A stretch of DNA of 64,000 bases from assembly GCA_944383685.1 (NCBI GenBank), contig CALWQM010000005.1, positions 1 to 64,000 of the forward strand, read 5' to 3'. The stretch's first letter is position 1, and the number at the start of each line of letters is the position of its first letter. Position numbers and translations under genes: made by a program. The DNA is from an uncultured Clostridia bacterium. GTDB taxonomy: Bacteria > Bacillota > Clostridia > Christensenellales > UBA1242. This document shows positions 44,001-44,457 of the stretch, in pieces. A model generated the notes under the pieces. That model was not told where the DNA came from. It saw only the letters and a list, made by a program, of their open reading frames with translations, and searched no databases.

Positions 44001-44322
44001 TTATGCAGATTTCAGTATGTATAAATATGGTGCCACTGCAACACTTAAACCAAACACATTCACAAAAGATGGTGCAACCTTCATGGGTTGGGCAACAACA
44101 ACTGACAAGGCAAACCAAGGTGTTGTTGACTACGAAGATGGTGCAACCTTCACAATTACTGGCAATGTTAACTTGTATGCTGTTTGGGCAGAAAGTGGCG
44201 GAAGCAACTGGTGGATTTGGATTATAATTGCCTTTGCAATCATACTTGTAATAGTAATAATAATTATTATTATAGTTGTGGTTAAGAAGAAAAAAGAAAA
44301 GGATAAGATCCGCGCGAAATAA
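7948..44322 (+). CDS. Giant secreted/surface protein (12,124 aa) with InlB B-type and MucBP-like repeats and a C-terminal membrane anchor
   Basis: One stop-free gene of 36.4 kb. The start is ATG 7948, behind GAGGAG (7935-7940) and a consensus promoter. The order is: signal peptide (about residues 1-43); a unique N-terminal region to about residue 315; about 28 nearly continuous InlB B/Flg_new-type repeats to about residue 3370; a mosaic of the same repeats with divergent InlB-like (Flg_new_2-like) and MucBP-like modules to about residue 12,010; and a membrane helix with a Lys-rich tail. The repeat signature is Y-x-(I/V)-x-(Y/F)-(N/D)-x-N-x-G-G, then TxxGYxFxGW, then LxAxW; I count about 70 such endings by eye. 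No enzyme domain and no LPXTG motif were found. Repeats of this kind in Listeria internalin B and many gut Firmicutes proteins form elongated beta-rich stalks, so an adhesin or cell-surface fibre is the likely role (inference). The gene ends at its own terminator. Confidence 0.93.
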   Translation: MDRFKRKFGLILFVGICMFATTFGMGISSLVNALTVVNTASASTSVEDESMDDETSGFVADQVYDNQYVTGVSSLNLGTTTAINNSLIEFSGTNLFGNTVSGKTIQVTNSIFVYTGTGTAKLYNTITNSNIHLENVVFFSTKGNVSFTANSAVTTKGFYYSSKTGNTTGIGPNGSTSVTSSINLSTLTSRVGFFARNSFDVNDNGTLDTLWTGAWLFGEGGWAFASDEVVGGSVQGTGKIYPLPYSYVYENYINNNDDAYIVVTLYTNLDNVEIAPGQGDDNQEVNRSIAVIFSGTSSQTIDLSDTYKLDRNGYNQTGWYVYPDQIGTPSTSITVKDDMTLYAYWEEATKYITFAPVGGTISGLAYNTSKKVEYSTESATALGGTSTTGLVGAAVSRPGFTFGGWRVAATSGSWVKDRTYSATDNVEGMYGDVTLNAIWNHQSYEISFEGIDGATVSGGSYSSGKITYYIDQTFTLPTATKPGYVFNGWKPGDASGSGVTTSNNGNWVKTTNYTGAQNTDNSTVDKVNANLFGNVTLTAQWTAEKYTLTFDANGGTLNGANSCQVTYDATTNNTGVTTASREGYTFKGWYTATSGGKQVYDASGNAVAGDYWTAAGATGKWKYDAGNNGATIPLYARWTENNYNVIFNFNGQGANVDSATMKVTYGGSSQSATTGNNTGVFSVNYTALKAGAQFDITVTNTAGAHFYITTGSATPTTGSSLDSYGYKFDQTSYGENDSTFTITVNVYQRYSITYNANGGTGDLPGVTYKVHGTNVNVASNTLTRTGYRADGWATSANGDRAYTNGQAYTTNANATLYAHWTANKYAITVNYAGFTGSGTAPVLNLTYGTDGSATLNADGSTKITGVDYNSTLALNFSVVGEYYINNAEVKTDPNLNSNTEDNNKTYEVTMNSTNGVTINIYVYSIYSITYNVNGGTGSVSPTIDYKLHDINTNLATNNLTKLGYYADGWNTNTAGTGTNYASGSAYSGNADVTLYADFAPVQFNFTFNNSTNENISAKVTSAWTRYGETVLYKSNGSDVIDYPIATLTGYNIYYRYNNTNIILASTGIVFEAGEWSTIFGELLSSKSQEELKAGIDLTLDASVTPISYTITYTTDAAHSGATLPSAQGYDVANAVTLGTASLAGYEFTGWKVTEVNGQDSGSYGGWTVGAVYTGAQEAGKYGNVTLLAQWENSVYTITLDKQNGTGGTSTIYLKYNDGFYMNEGCTTPVNSSNFVKPTYGGYVFNGYYTDVNGAGTKIINADGSVVNGLTTYTTADDTLYAYWTLDTYTITYNVNGGNAIDNKDYQVTDSFNLSAATRDGYIFGGWKVDTSKEHGNWDIAKTYSTTETISGMYGDVTLIAQWTAEKYTISFNANNGSLDGSATVEVTYNSSNNNSGVTIATRNGYNFAGWYDSVTGGNQVYDASGNAVATGSGTTYWYLQDSSYVWRYDAGNNGATVNLYAHWTEGLIQVAVNSNDSTGSTKAQYNGGSVPANISIRYDSKNMYIGDELLTRFVLTRSGYDFKGWALSADGEIITDANGIILNNWTNENYANASGGATLYAIWEAELIQVTLDLNDANSTTKFGSTVASTTFGTNVYIKFDTQEVYQDADGSTKLGDATSSTFFATRDGYDFNGWKATTGGSVITNASGVLNANWTNAGSSTLIADWTARRMTVTLNAGEGEFGSGTGTKTQTVYIQFDSRDVYDASTSGNKLTTFPTPVRADYDFVGYKTDSTRVVVSQGENWVLNDDWDVDYLNVNELTAEWSAHKYVITFNANEGTFSNTGVLTGDNTRYGQNLYVDQNFSLATASGYVSRDGYTLTGWKLGTTSTVYEIDFVANANSAEIQAIKTAQTLTAVWEANDYTITYTASATATENGAKVPSPLDYDIETAVSLASAENVTAPTGYTFGGWKVLEVTFAAGESPTKTTGGWTIGTIYQGSQEAGLFGNVKMEAVFNPITYTIVFNGNGSTSGSTASVEVTYDDAAVNLTTNGFVRTGYTFAGWATSQGATTAQYTDGQSVTANQLEGFADSGNKITLYAVWNANIITVNLDPNTKGITGNALIGTPSLTSSTVYIKYNTNKFYTTNTDGVLSGETAPKGTLTGYEFLGFAESADATSGDDCVIKADGTVTNWTISTSPKTLYAIWGINQVSYTISYADRQANGDPELKISSISGGSNVSGLNAETNFNADGTANLIVSADYGTDAITIVINVIGADGTFYVREGAAPTNSTLGGNGTITLTWTPSADGSTSLYVRQAFTVTLNPQGGTISGTLVNGTRKLYGEDYELPGAIADTTTGDTTFGIYRNGYEFTGWNTSTDGQGTPYSGVYTANADATLYAQWNARNYKVTYDNLDNGNFVDEEGVSNTFNYTIEQTFNLYGNDKVYKNGYSLLGWQVTDYDRNYALSNVWINGTSTYISPSTQISGAFGNNIKLKAIWEIVPYTITYVLNGGTTAEETTVSYDFNTSLNILSSTQVTKTGYTLNSWTVTPTSPDTSIGNWAATVTQGAPLTKMYGNVTLTANWETNPYTITYNTDGGVDADGTSQGFDIEDTFTLHTNITKSGYELLGFTISNDQGNWEEKFPLSGNLNINIENDQHIDLTGMYGNVTLKAVWEAIAVSYDIVIQVRTASGEDQILTTLTGVTTGEVTGATLNIDTVKAYAEAQSGVNVAGFSYDTYTTNKEGNSLVLVGDGSLDINLFYNPVTYTINYVASEGAFGSGVTTSVSYNVYGLLNPAGGEISILTENDATRNGYRLQGFTISGAGATNGSWNKFLKNGIIEQGSSFSLDLDNRTYGNVTLTTSWQLLAYSMTFNANGGEDVASVYYNIEGTTSGSYRKVGNSYVEQTTVAVISGTTRTGYTLDGWTVAANSGNWSTSDAVYKANSSVAGKYGDVTLNAKWLNNVYKLNVNLNDADESNGSTKVTDDTMLGYETNGVYVKYGTKEFYAGRTGTTTATSPISNFAPTRGGYTFKGWALSTDTGTLITDNKGVLINNWNLSSDDDATLVAQWQANTYTVVFNGNGSTSGSVANQPFTFDVAQKLNKNNYVRNGYIFKGWALSREATVENYEDEQEVSNLTEEANGTVNLYAVWEARTVVVTFNLNDASAGNGSTTATLTSGATTMNVKYSLTFASLYVTDPNSPTGLPEAQRHGYTFDGWYIGDTKIENSHLVATYDDGLTLSLTLTAHWTAKKYNVVYHGNDGTVGENEYVNGVQATFDQNYLILPNSNEALGFIRTGYTFAGWGFARGGDIEYATGELGSDGLSVRFNFSASQLSNDTLTLYAHWSENTYTIKFDGNDGEYFGTATLIPGKSDTLSGIRFTQEVTFEQIFNRAGFTFLGWAEEPTGEVKYKVGATASGILTEPGTKTFYAIWKANPVKYTINYYYQKVSSASLGQSDNYASDYALFGQAETYQGDTGTNVNYTTYRDNFISTNGILKPAFKGYTTNGQDNSLAILGDGTLQVNLYFTRGTYDVSVTLGTGIQSVTVTNADRGPITGSQQGMKFTYAIFYQEVISITAQTKAGYGNPVFKEGDSNVTTSSLTIEGNRDFTVSATAGIATFKVEIYYETLTDDVYNSSADETKSNSGTTDSPLVVNATGKNISINGQQYTKAGFSYDNTKTVAENGNKELNTITVLGDNSLVVKLYFSRDSYTLTLNNGTGISSVSGGGSYKFEQDVSISAVVAVGYEWNTWEQTSGTALTGFAAGTKDQANLKMGAGNATLTATATILQFRLTIDLAGGTYTGSVTGTDEQNRPYVKQDYNTTYVLVNPTKTGYVFTGWSDPTAGSLAEDGYTYTFAATDATITATWRPITYQVKFDGNNATSGQMDNQSFTYNDPQPLTLNKFTRTGYTFKGWSTTSTGTVNFADGATPGNLTAKDNDVVTLYAVWEENTYTINFNGNDGEYFGKASLIDGESASVTLKYTQSYSLKSVYERTGYTFSHWTTEADGTGTRYNENQSINSLLETGSMTLYAQWTANRYAINLNENEGSLVGSDIENLTVYAEFNTQKLYTSKTGSVEAKPVAEREGYEFGGWSTTQNQASSRLIDASGVLTAIYHTASDQTVYALWTANTYEITLNLNVPESETTAQIVDNSDPANTITDGKVYITFDSTTIMNAETSGVAVKPIATRTGYTFLGWATSAGVTTAAGCVIDNQGNLKSASKFSSDTELFAIWTVLSYNLTINTDSAQISDLTVTGNDTENISGNTYRVAYESKVRITFNNIAGYSFVRFNKSVESVVINNVSGGYELTMPSQDLTLTMISSANLIKVNMNANDEVGATKADALTNNEVYIRYNTKEIYANRSAENLYMPVGEAIKPVASRDGYTFKGWATSKTATEADVLIDSEGQLKANFTSSTVDGAVTLYAVWTANTNTRFVVEYYFQNIAGNGYDKQDSLTLDDLTGQTDVNINIETYKSYYTTEINGFTFARYTTLNSANGTEVENGSLNIDGDGSRVVRIYFTRNTYTLTINKDNGESNLTVTQRHGSTYSLPTVTKTGYNFNSWTKTSGEGTVSENTFTFGIGNAVVKALWDAKIITVTLDKGEGDSVTTETVYVKYDSNIIYKDAGCETPIVTPPTASKLAYDFNGFYYDGSLVISSVGALTSPWTLSEGPTITLTAEFKPHTYTITYEGNYGNPSVSDTEYTYVSEIVFATATRDGYTFGGWKVKNEGDIGNWVVDQVYQGTIDAPSNLYGDITLVAEWTATPYTATFNTNGGSTVDPIPYDIKSTLTMPTVSKAGYKFTGWTVDETVGNWNKDATYQIGEQINNKFGNVSFTANWAESTDTEYQVHIYYQNLDKGYTTFETSQRYGTTGQTITIDYVTNPNAVTITDSNKSQTYSRDGFHVDTTQSNTQSATVGANGDTVINVYFARNEYTLTVNAGNGISSVTPNGAKSVIFGQEVAIDATVQDGYNFVNWTVTSGTTPTTKDEEEFIATAKSQTIVIGLGNVTLLANASTQSYTITYVNGEEQTPASYDVTDPINLMQVTKTGYTFGGWAVSNNEGNWTEEVITSTTIPAGKWGNVTLTAKWNVNTVEVTLKANDSVGSTRIDSLPNGGKVYITYDSKNIYSTRGGDAYPYTVNPDNLIENLKVTRNGYEFLGWALTPDATADDCIIGSDGLLKEVWTTNGQDGSVLYAIWKANTIKVTLNIDAETTLTDTEVYVVFDKNVIYADNTLSTTYAPVATKPGYTFDGFYQDETQVINASGKLVSNWTYSYTDTSLDAKFTATSYTITYEGANGTPSVNSQPYTTDSSVTLATATRTGYTFAGWIVKENVVVDGVTTWTKDEQISSPVDTSERYGDVTLVATWTANTYTIKYDANDDALIGTATGTTHDTPATYDQNVTLQMNGYTLTGYKFKEWNTQADGNGTSYTQGQALTKPNFCTGASGNTEFTLYAIWEIQSYELTLEKATGIASVSAKEVAGQVTKVEGSENKYTVVYGTAVTLNYTLESGYNFDKWTVTTGTATISDNVLTMPANNITVTAYARAIGYYINYNGNGGRINGDTSYSVAVDYAQTVNIYGAGEEANTISRTGYTFAGWNTQENGSGTPYTAGQSYTHEIVGDLTLFAQWTALKYDVIYNADNGLDDSYTQVDGATYDANYTFLANTDTNLQFKKTGYTFQGWSTTQGAPEVEYNAGDSIVYTTDEDLTLYAVWKANNYSIEYNANDTSGYYYGSAAGSTPYTSATYGQDVEIRACGYTLSGYTFKGWNTQADGNGTSYTPGQEGVRNLKTEEGEVLTLYAIWNANPYTITVKDTDTGSANENKIIDVHYADILTAENFIDNASTYTKTGYTLSGFFVEGTEVMFAAADGTLVENVKTTTDIIKNRQYVYANNLVVEAKYNANPYTVNFNVNDRPDDPNDHPTVETPSKTVHQDGTFDEGNLWPTPVNEGYIFYGWSTRNDYYMYLEEAFRTNYSKFADALNDTYLFTTTIESENEETQEKENVKVVFMKTNAPSVDEATSIDEILWKVTDIKGASGEDDHDFILGDEVVDGTTWTDNTLNLYAMWVGKNDIKYTILYLKEELVYNQDATEFTDIDQYPDEENMLAVGDSVNYQDPHATEENKDVPKLTYKVEKIDKPANAMTGDNVYNYIASQNYRGFKYYAYEYYQETITGEGNTVIYVFYTRIAYDLNLSTSKGIASVGATITGSETGAVTEVTPGKAYKVKYGATVTLSYVKSAGYTFSTWTQNKSDVEKVSVSGNSFVMNAVNPVNLTAYATPNVDTQFIVEHHFEQLDGTHKQNTGLKPNDVEKGTTDTSITVTGFVDNSITGFTYESRYETGKYVDGRWTKDEDSSLNIDGDGSKVVRLFYSRNDYAFTFNSNQANGYSDLSVTVGSVDQGDTLANITVPYEQQVTISVTVKNGYTFEGFISSNPELIANVDKGNEGIVKSGSTYSYTFTMPADNFTFTANISRNTNTAFTIKYMFEKLDIQDLTGHNKYEELGAHPSTTGHGTTEDVITLAHLGTLPTETGFTYVNFGYLEADGSFSPVYISGEGDSTVYVYFNRKTYTGTVNYLYGAGSIHENDQIKASTVIEGMRFGERQPVSVDPITGYTASDNSVTVAITEDKDFTYNVTFTPNTYDITWDFAGGQGSAGAGNYTIETAITLPTLTKAGYVFGGYTVGLVGDGEHSFVGNETFKDTIAAGNYGDIKLTAIWGEIENNVKFKLTNLTYTGEDAVLSGNEYTATLSANKGYSLPETIKVTIGGTEQTVTYDKESGKITIPGNLVVGDIVITADGVANRYKVTLNINDANFLNGSTNAVTTVENASINNGIIELWAVYNGDYNTLYTTKDGSVSIDLDAFTSETLTRTGYDFTGEWLTARYTADNKASDAVQVTGDTKFALDEDTTVLYAYWTTKIITLTLTENEGETATHDKVYVRYDGNGIYSDEDATNLCNPTATKTGYTFNGFYNADTLIITSTGTLNAAPWRNGDADMTLTADFDATPYTITFVADGGADVEAMPYTIESLERLPSTTKNGYDFLGWKPTQNVGPISDGYAWLASETYAAGTALTGKYGDVTLVAQWNPVEYTITYNAGQVDEQNVGSFTEDYLDKTTQKYTIESTETVYPASAVELQGYRFTGWKVTSESQGSWTKDAIITADYALLNKTGNVTLTAQWEAQPNTVTINVTNATADYEQTVLSGEEYTATITVNAGYTLPTAITVKVNGTEITLTEDYTYEQATGTITIKEGVINGNVEITGASVANKYDVTITGQNGHAQVSATNENDYDYTVKYNATTGVNFTVYAKADAGYSDVEFTVTAGSATIGEVTFKDGVYSAEVSGFTASFTITATTTANTNNVIYTLNNVQRDSGADKVASGEEYKGKISAVNGYSIPSAITIKNGTETLEANTHYTYSAETGEFTINAGVITSTVEIIATGVANNYQVTFNLNDFASTQNGSTSVESVVVGEQNIAISNGRISLWVKYGTDYNTLYIDEQGSASVTFDAFASASVITRKGYVFGGFYTEQLAVGASIEGKTEVNGDDTFTTPNNTTEVFAYWTAGTAEYKVEHYKMNLQGNYDSVTPTTETLSATTDTMVTPAVKSTALSTDEFYGFTAPETQTVKVEANGSTVIKYYYTRNVYTLSLTLGNGVKSVSATISNPVATGGDELGENQYHVYFGDSVTIDAVAEEGYTFKGVWTKTESGSPDITVGQDTTEGTFTLNVAQNVGYQAEATANEYEVTFDVNGGNALEEGQDKKTVTYNQKYGALPTPTRDGFAFGGWYVEDLDDNAPVEGKTLITSETIVSITGPQTLYAYWTVNNYDLTVIYKYADQEKPAAETLVVSMAYGAEITEATLQIQKIEGYSHDYVVGGGISLPTTMPVGGLTVTVTYTPNEHKIILVPNYPDSASASEPENVEIPTVYNQNIAITTIKTLGWTVAGYTFQGWKAADGQTYADGYTFAPWNIDADLTLEAQWQANTDTTFTVNIHMMGTDGEYDVVETPMTGTTDSKIVFTSNETTLTINGTSYTYPGMKFNSEKSTVITTEIYISGNGDTEFDVYFDRMQFTLTLNKGTGIGSVSMTPDPVEGKYYYGQEVTINAVVSEGYTWSTWNVADGIAPTTKDQTGFVGTTQNQTIIIGLGDVTLQAEATINSYKLFIDPNGGNYAGIDDVDETSGLQYVEMPYMSTYTLNRPSKDGFDFAGWALKEGSKGNVEYDAETGWVYTFGAGDGTVIAQWSANRYEVVINLNDFYNDNGTTTAETTLTTLPNGTELSIVDGKITLYATYGQKYDKLYISTSSDEYVSIADFTIDTLTRDGYTFVNFTDSQGNPVTADTTCDETSSVEIKANWQAKVYDLTVNVNKAGKVSVAVTGAAEEEGVYKVTFDTEITLTATPSEGYHFVNYTATSELSQNATYKFRYTNVGPMTITANVANNTYTITYNNNGGSGTIDPTDATYDENVTLSSGKGFVKAGYTLTGWAYEEETYEPSEEGIFNFTSVNGGSVELRAIWTANTYNVNFVTNGGTDMNPMNGVTYDVPTMITESTTKAGYNFLGYALTNGTSAEVTTVTDEDIQGASCADLTEYLVQLGEGGIYLYDENYYVFNLAETNGATVPVYAIWTPGKADYKVEYYLEGLTDNDWILDTVFEEEGITFTPNSTTINGNTESLVTIDETKTYTGFTLDKSVAGTKTSGEVAGDGSLTLRLYYRRNTYSVNIIIPDLSDAERGETGITGVNSVDTTGTYKVENRFKFNTEVTVSADIKAGYTFNNYTVTDGEVYTTGASYTFTIKNDTEITINLTRGTFNYTINYKFQNLEGTAYVDDENYESTTLSGLVDSKVLYSDIAGKIVEVPGFLYAGFTENVTVTSDGLAEVNINYDRDFFEITLQTTTGVASLTATGDYCTPNGTTEGTTTYRVKFDSSVTLNYVLNAGYAFKSWSETLVQVGTDADDNDLTGFGTLTMPADDLNIVVNTTPVIVDFTLNYLGEAFKDYDPESGNFDVFTVSLGTETKQGYTDTEIDDIRDYNPKDFDGFTRATFESGKKISGDGTTVINVYYTRNDINITVDLTEGVESITLNVNETDYTLTKEFTADESISIKYEAKVYVSYTLTDDAGYKFVSFNGVQVNADESENYFTVPKDAFTLSITTEPNEFTITFQGNNGTYTPSEPEQDNTYYTQTGVKFNREVTLIANEFTRAGYEFLGWATSQENADSRTVEYTDGESFMFDNAENMTLYAVWGNNTYTITYNGNGGYIEQEEGDPIVTYPHGEEVNYDEEITLLENRFDRTGFTFVGWSRSDKTLDTTGLTNSDGTWTAINLTTKANENVVLYAWWEENTYTLKYNSNYSQYSDNEDVEIEDKVYTYTEKFNALAHSDEKLNFALTGYTFAGWNRKPDGTGDSVNAGEELESLTAKDNDTVVLYAIWEANEYTIVFDGNGATSGNMDSVTATYDTPYAIAANGFNKTAYDFNGWSLSNDNVSVVKNVDSLDEITTSGIYYLTTTGTYYVYNLATGETDDTSKTIYVAWLAHTYTITYMANGGTFDEILTAESTYEKTFTIEDTVTFVSGDELTLEGYTLVGYSLSNINGNWTDKFSGDITLSATPSVTGVYGNVTLTAIWRINSYNLTITYKYGANGNDKDETEAYDEFTSQVEFNASYNQPSPSINGYTADQLTVSGTMPAHDVEVEVLYTANVYTLTFNYMDTTGTGDVDKFEYDKVKVKYDAKYETAYVEGQEGKPVGLGAPTREGYTFAGWYTDSKYSAGTLITDDDVVSILRDTEIFARWTPNADTAYTVEYYFESLDSAENFEIDASYTKTGTGTTDTAITETMVKTLTSGQWPTKTGFTYSRNSLNNTTINADGSTVVKVYYSRDYNTLTLNSTDGIDSFVASANKVAEGQQDTFYITGSGNTYRVRYGSEIKLTYTISDKGYRFVNYTATGIDAEQDIDDNGVFTMVDSNIQITANAEAKEFTIIFHKNDGAKPEETTTQTATYRETVKLNNNTFERAGYGFAGWARSPESTEVAYANGADFTLSSNYATEYNLYAIWTADAISFTIDAGTGIIKENIVLKVNGEVKDVNTATLRYEDNVEIDVSGAIKNGYDFESIVNGATTIREMTYSFVLTETTVLKVNATPRNDSQFKVVFAQRNIEDTAYVETESQIVSGATTDKVVTRVYLDEFISNIDTKFAGFFYTSFSNSLTEGEQVFTIIYNKEITEEDEEGSYTTVYILYNRYHYGMSLNATTGYSTFTADGTVDGTVNYYDADGEYRVDFGAEVRIYLDLNPGYSLEGFSIKAIEATGSKDGTEETVLGEEHDLTFNEDENAYYLDDTKLFTFIYNDAGYYVLSVMPYYDLEITANITANEYEVRYYRYWNTADVTYDPDTVTFNTPYSIKNINKFPDFNKSGWDFAGWATSKVDADQKTVTYRAEDFVDENDLSIGNYTFDHDLELYAVWTQGNSSYKIEYYLEELNGDYNIDSERTKNLSGLTDSTVTTTDYEVSITGYVINRELSTTSGTVTADGQLTLKLYYERINYKLTINGNNRFTSLGLVASKNVTNENFDEETCVYTADVTYGATVTLTYETVPGYTFASWNVTSGSADIEGNTLTMPADNVVVSVVEKPETYTLTFEANGGHVEGEEETTSYEQQFEYMSSANLTANKFVKDGYTFKNWTINGKTYQDNELFTYNFTENVTATAEWTPNTNTAYKIIVHIQNLNGEGYTSSTAADMTGTTGATITQDNAKTALINKLTELGITITRGEEGFNFVRFEEDDLTINGNGTTVVNAYFDRKILTNEFRIDSEGVEKIVVNYFSIEDKQEHTFEYTTGAENKTIKVAFGQEFTIQPIFEAGYEFDLIARYFGEDVDFTWNHEDLGAGQDTNTLTTSSGINDNAIYAVTAKRLSYTITYHENFLETGTGTDTQTVTYLDAFSLRTPFSHAGYNFLGWAEEEDGAKVYEPTQSFNNYTWTDNIDLYGVWEAITYTIKYNPYQASEGEMMEDTAVTYDVITALSNNVFTYLGHNFVGWSLSAGGENVVQTVATKAEIVNPGYYYCEEDSTYYVYNVTVTDKDVITLSPVWEANTYKVILHSNTEADLTSDIGDFEYGVEGKIPAFNTLSWTNEGYDFNGWYYMNGDDKVLLGEGVGADKEVTFMNLTLNDNATVDLYVNWVKGLTTYKAIILKQMLNEEYDSTDPENYILFSSSLNAITGDFVTAKYVYDTYIVESEYAEITGFTYDAERNAEESFEIKGDGSTTVYIYYTRNTYTLNITLGTGIESAEAIIADTNYSFAGQDGNVMKYNIYYQGQVSMTATAKQGYQDVPPTFVSNTSDVEIEEGNLITMPAKDVFVTVSAEPDKDTVYGIEVYLADATGGYEDTTTLKTTGTGTTDEAIDLSTAQGIANSTFTDELVGYTYTRYEFANSVSTIAGDGSSIIKLYYQRVPYRVTFSSSLTNGAQIPEQQSVIHGTEVEVVFVINQGYNLPTENRFKVTSGESDYSLELQVEESETPEGLKQYTVTFTMPTSNINININVAANTDTKYTVIYKFESVKNLNTYDEALNETHDFTGTTGEVITKDMIGLGEEFVAPTGFILSHTSIDDLALTIGGDGKTVVEVFFLRLRQNLKVELHDDNQGIDGDVVVKVEGVEVPTMQTREWTIAYEQKVELTFNMKSGYTFDGFVVSGNVKDKTEDVSNRKLTFTTDVEDVNVSITLTARNSKYTVRYFLQKVVDIDNYYDQDPANYDVLNWAVEQTAPTNTHLTTENITTQFITNIESLSGYNSVKDKFIGYDLTDDVFTTGGGWISATVNSTDDITDWIYVDGNGTTVINLYINRLIVNVDINVDDDTHIGNVDGEKDYVYGDVVTMTANTNPGYIFDYLMFNDTRLDKDSPNLKVVDNDDNTQTITYTFTITEDTIAENGGIDIQVYSTFGTAKYTIELYKQVLDNSLNIVFGEPEKIELTGTTESAINYEEYTTAPAGYTYEVERTDADEIIKGDGTSIVKLYFMLNAITFHLTYGEGVTNVQVYSTFGSVAQSEVVDNVYTYTVSYTDTIYFEVELEVGYDFDGIGLLVDGEYEIQDNSANPEYRMVIPAEEFNIQAKASRRLVYVYYFTDTSSSSYADFSMYKYGATATLKPNTFTKDGATFMGWATTTDKANQGVVDYEDGATFTITGNVNLYAVWAESGGSNWWIWIIIAFAIILVIVIIIIIIVVVKKKKEKDKIRAK
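8095..8890 (+). other. Unique N-terminal domain of the giant protein
   Basis: Residues about 50-315 have no InlB signature. They are Asn/Thr/Ser-rich with short strands at regular intervals (SLIEFSG, IQVTNSIFVYTG, NIHLENVVFFS), suggesting a small beta-helix or beta-sandwich cap. As the outermost part of a C-terminally anchored stalk, it is the best candidate for a ligand-binding tip (inference). Confidence 0.5.
8890..18060 (+). repeat. Block 1: nearly uninterrupted array of InlB B/Flg_new-type repeats
   Basis: About 28 repeats of roughly 65-130 residues each. Units end in LYAYW, LNAIW, LTAQW, LYAHW and similar, and start again with Y(T/N)ITYN-type strands. The central (T/R)xGYxFxGW motif occurs in most units. 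Repeats are diverged at the protein level, so the array is old rather than freshly expanded. Confidence 0.88.
25462..26285 (+). other. Acidic, non-canonical segment in the middle of the giant protein
   Basis: About residues 5839-6113 break the repeat pattern. The segment is rich in Asp, Glu and Asn (for example NDRPDDPNDHP and DIDQYPDEENM), lacks GYxFxGW apart from one relict (GYIFYGW), and includes helix-forming stretches. It sits near the midpoint and could be a hinge, a binding insert or a protease-sensitive linker. Confidence 0.55.
27871..30055 (+). repeat. Third repeat type: three copies of a SGEEYTA...GVANxY module
   Basis: Copies of about 85-90 residues start near 27871, 29260 and 29785. 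Each runs N-x-V-x-(F/I)...(L/A)SG(N/E)EY(T/K), then GY(S/T)(L/I)P..I.(V/I)..G, then a (T/S)G.(I/F)TI strand, and ends in (G/S)VAN(R/K/N)Y. The last two are separated by one other module. The spacing suggests a local duplication. Confidence 0.75.
44204..44322 (+). other. C-terminal membrane anchor and basic tail of the giant protein
   Basis: After the last repeat (LYAVWAESGGSN) a WWIWIIIAFAIILVIV-type hydrophobic helix of about 25 residues leads into a tail of 12 mostly basic residues (KKKKEKDKIRAK). There is no LPXTG or related sortase motif before the helix. The protein is therefore expected to stay anchored in the cytoplasmic membrane by this helix rather than be linked to peptidoglycan. 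Confidence 0.85.
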
Positions 44323-44323
44323 T

Positions 44324-44358
44324 AACAAAAAGACTTAGCAAATGCTAAGTCTTTTTTG
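44324..44358 (+). terminator. Intrinsic terminator of the giant gene
   Basis: AGACTTAGC (44331-44339) pairs perfectly with GCTAAGTCT (44344-44352) across an AAAT loop, followed by TTTTTG. Flanking A and T runs extend the stem. Confidence 0.93.
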
Positions 44359-44457
44359 TTTGTTTAAGGGATAAAATAGAAAAAAATTAATTTTAAAAAT
44401 TTGAATTTTATTTGGTAATTTTTGTTATTTGTTATAAAATAATTAAAGGAGGATTTT

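Noticed and set aside
7948-44322. Dozens of Cys-rich or Gln-rich reading frames on both strands inside the giant gene
   Set aside because: They are by-products of the repetitive, Thr/Asn-rich coding frame and lack ribosome sites; the main frame has all the conserved repeat motifs.
44180-44322. LPXTG-type sortase signal
   Set aside because: Searched by eye before the C-terminal helix; none is present.
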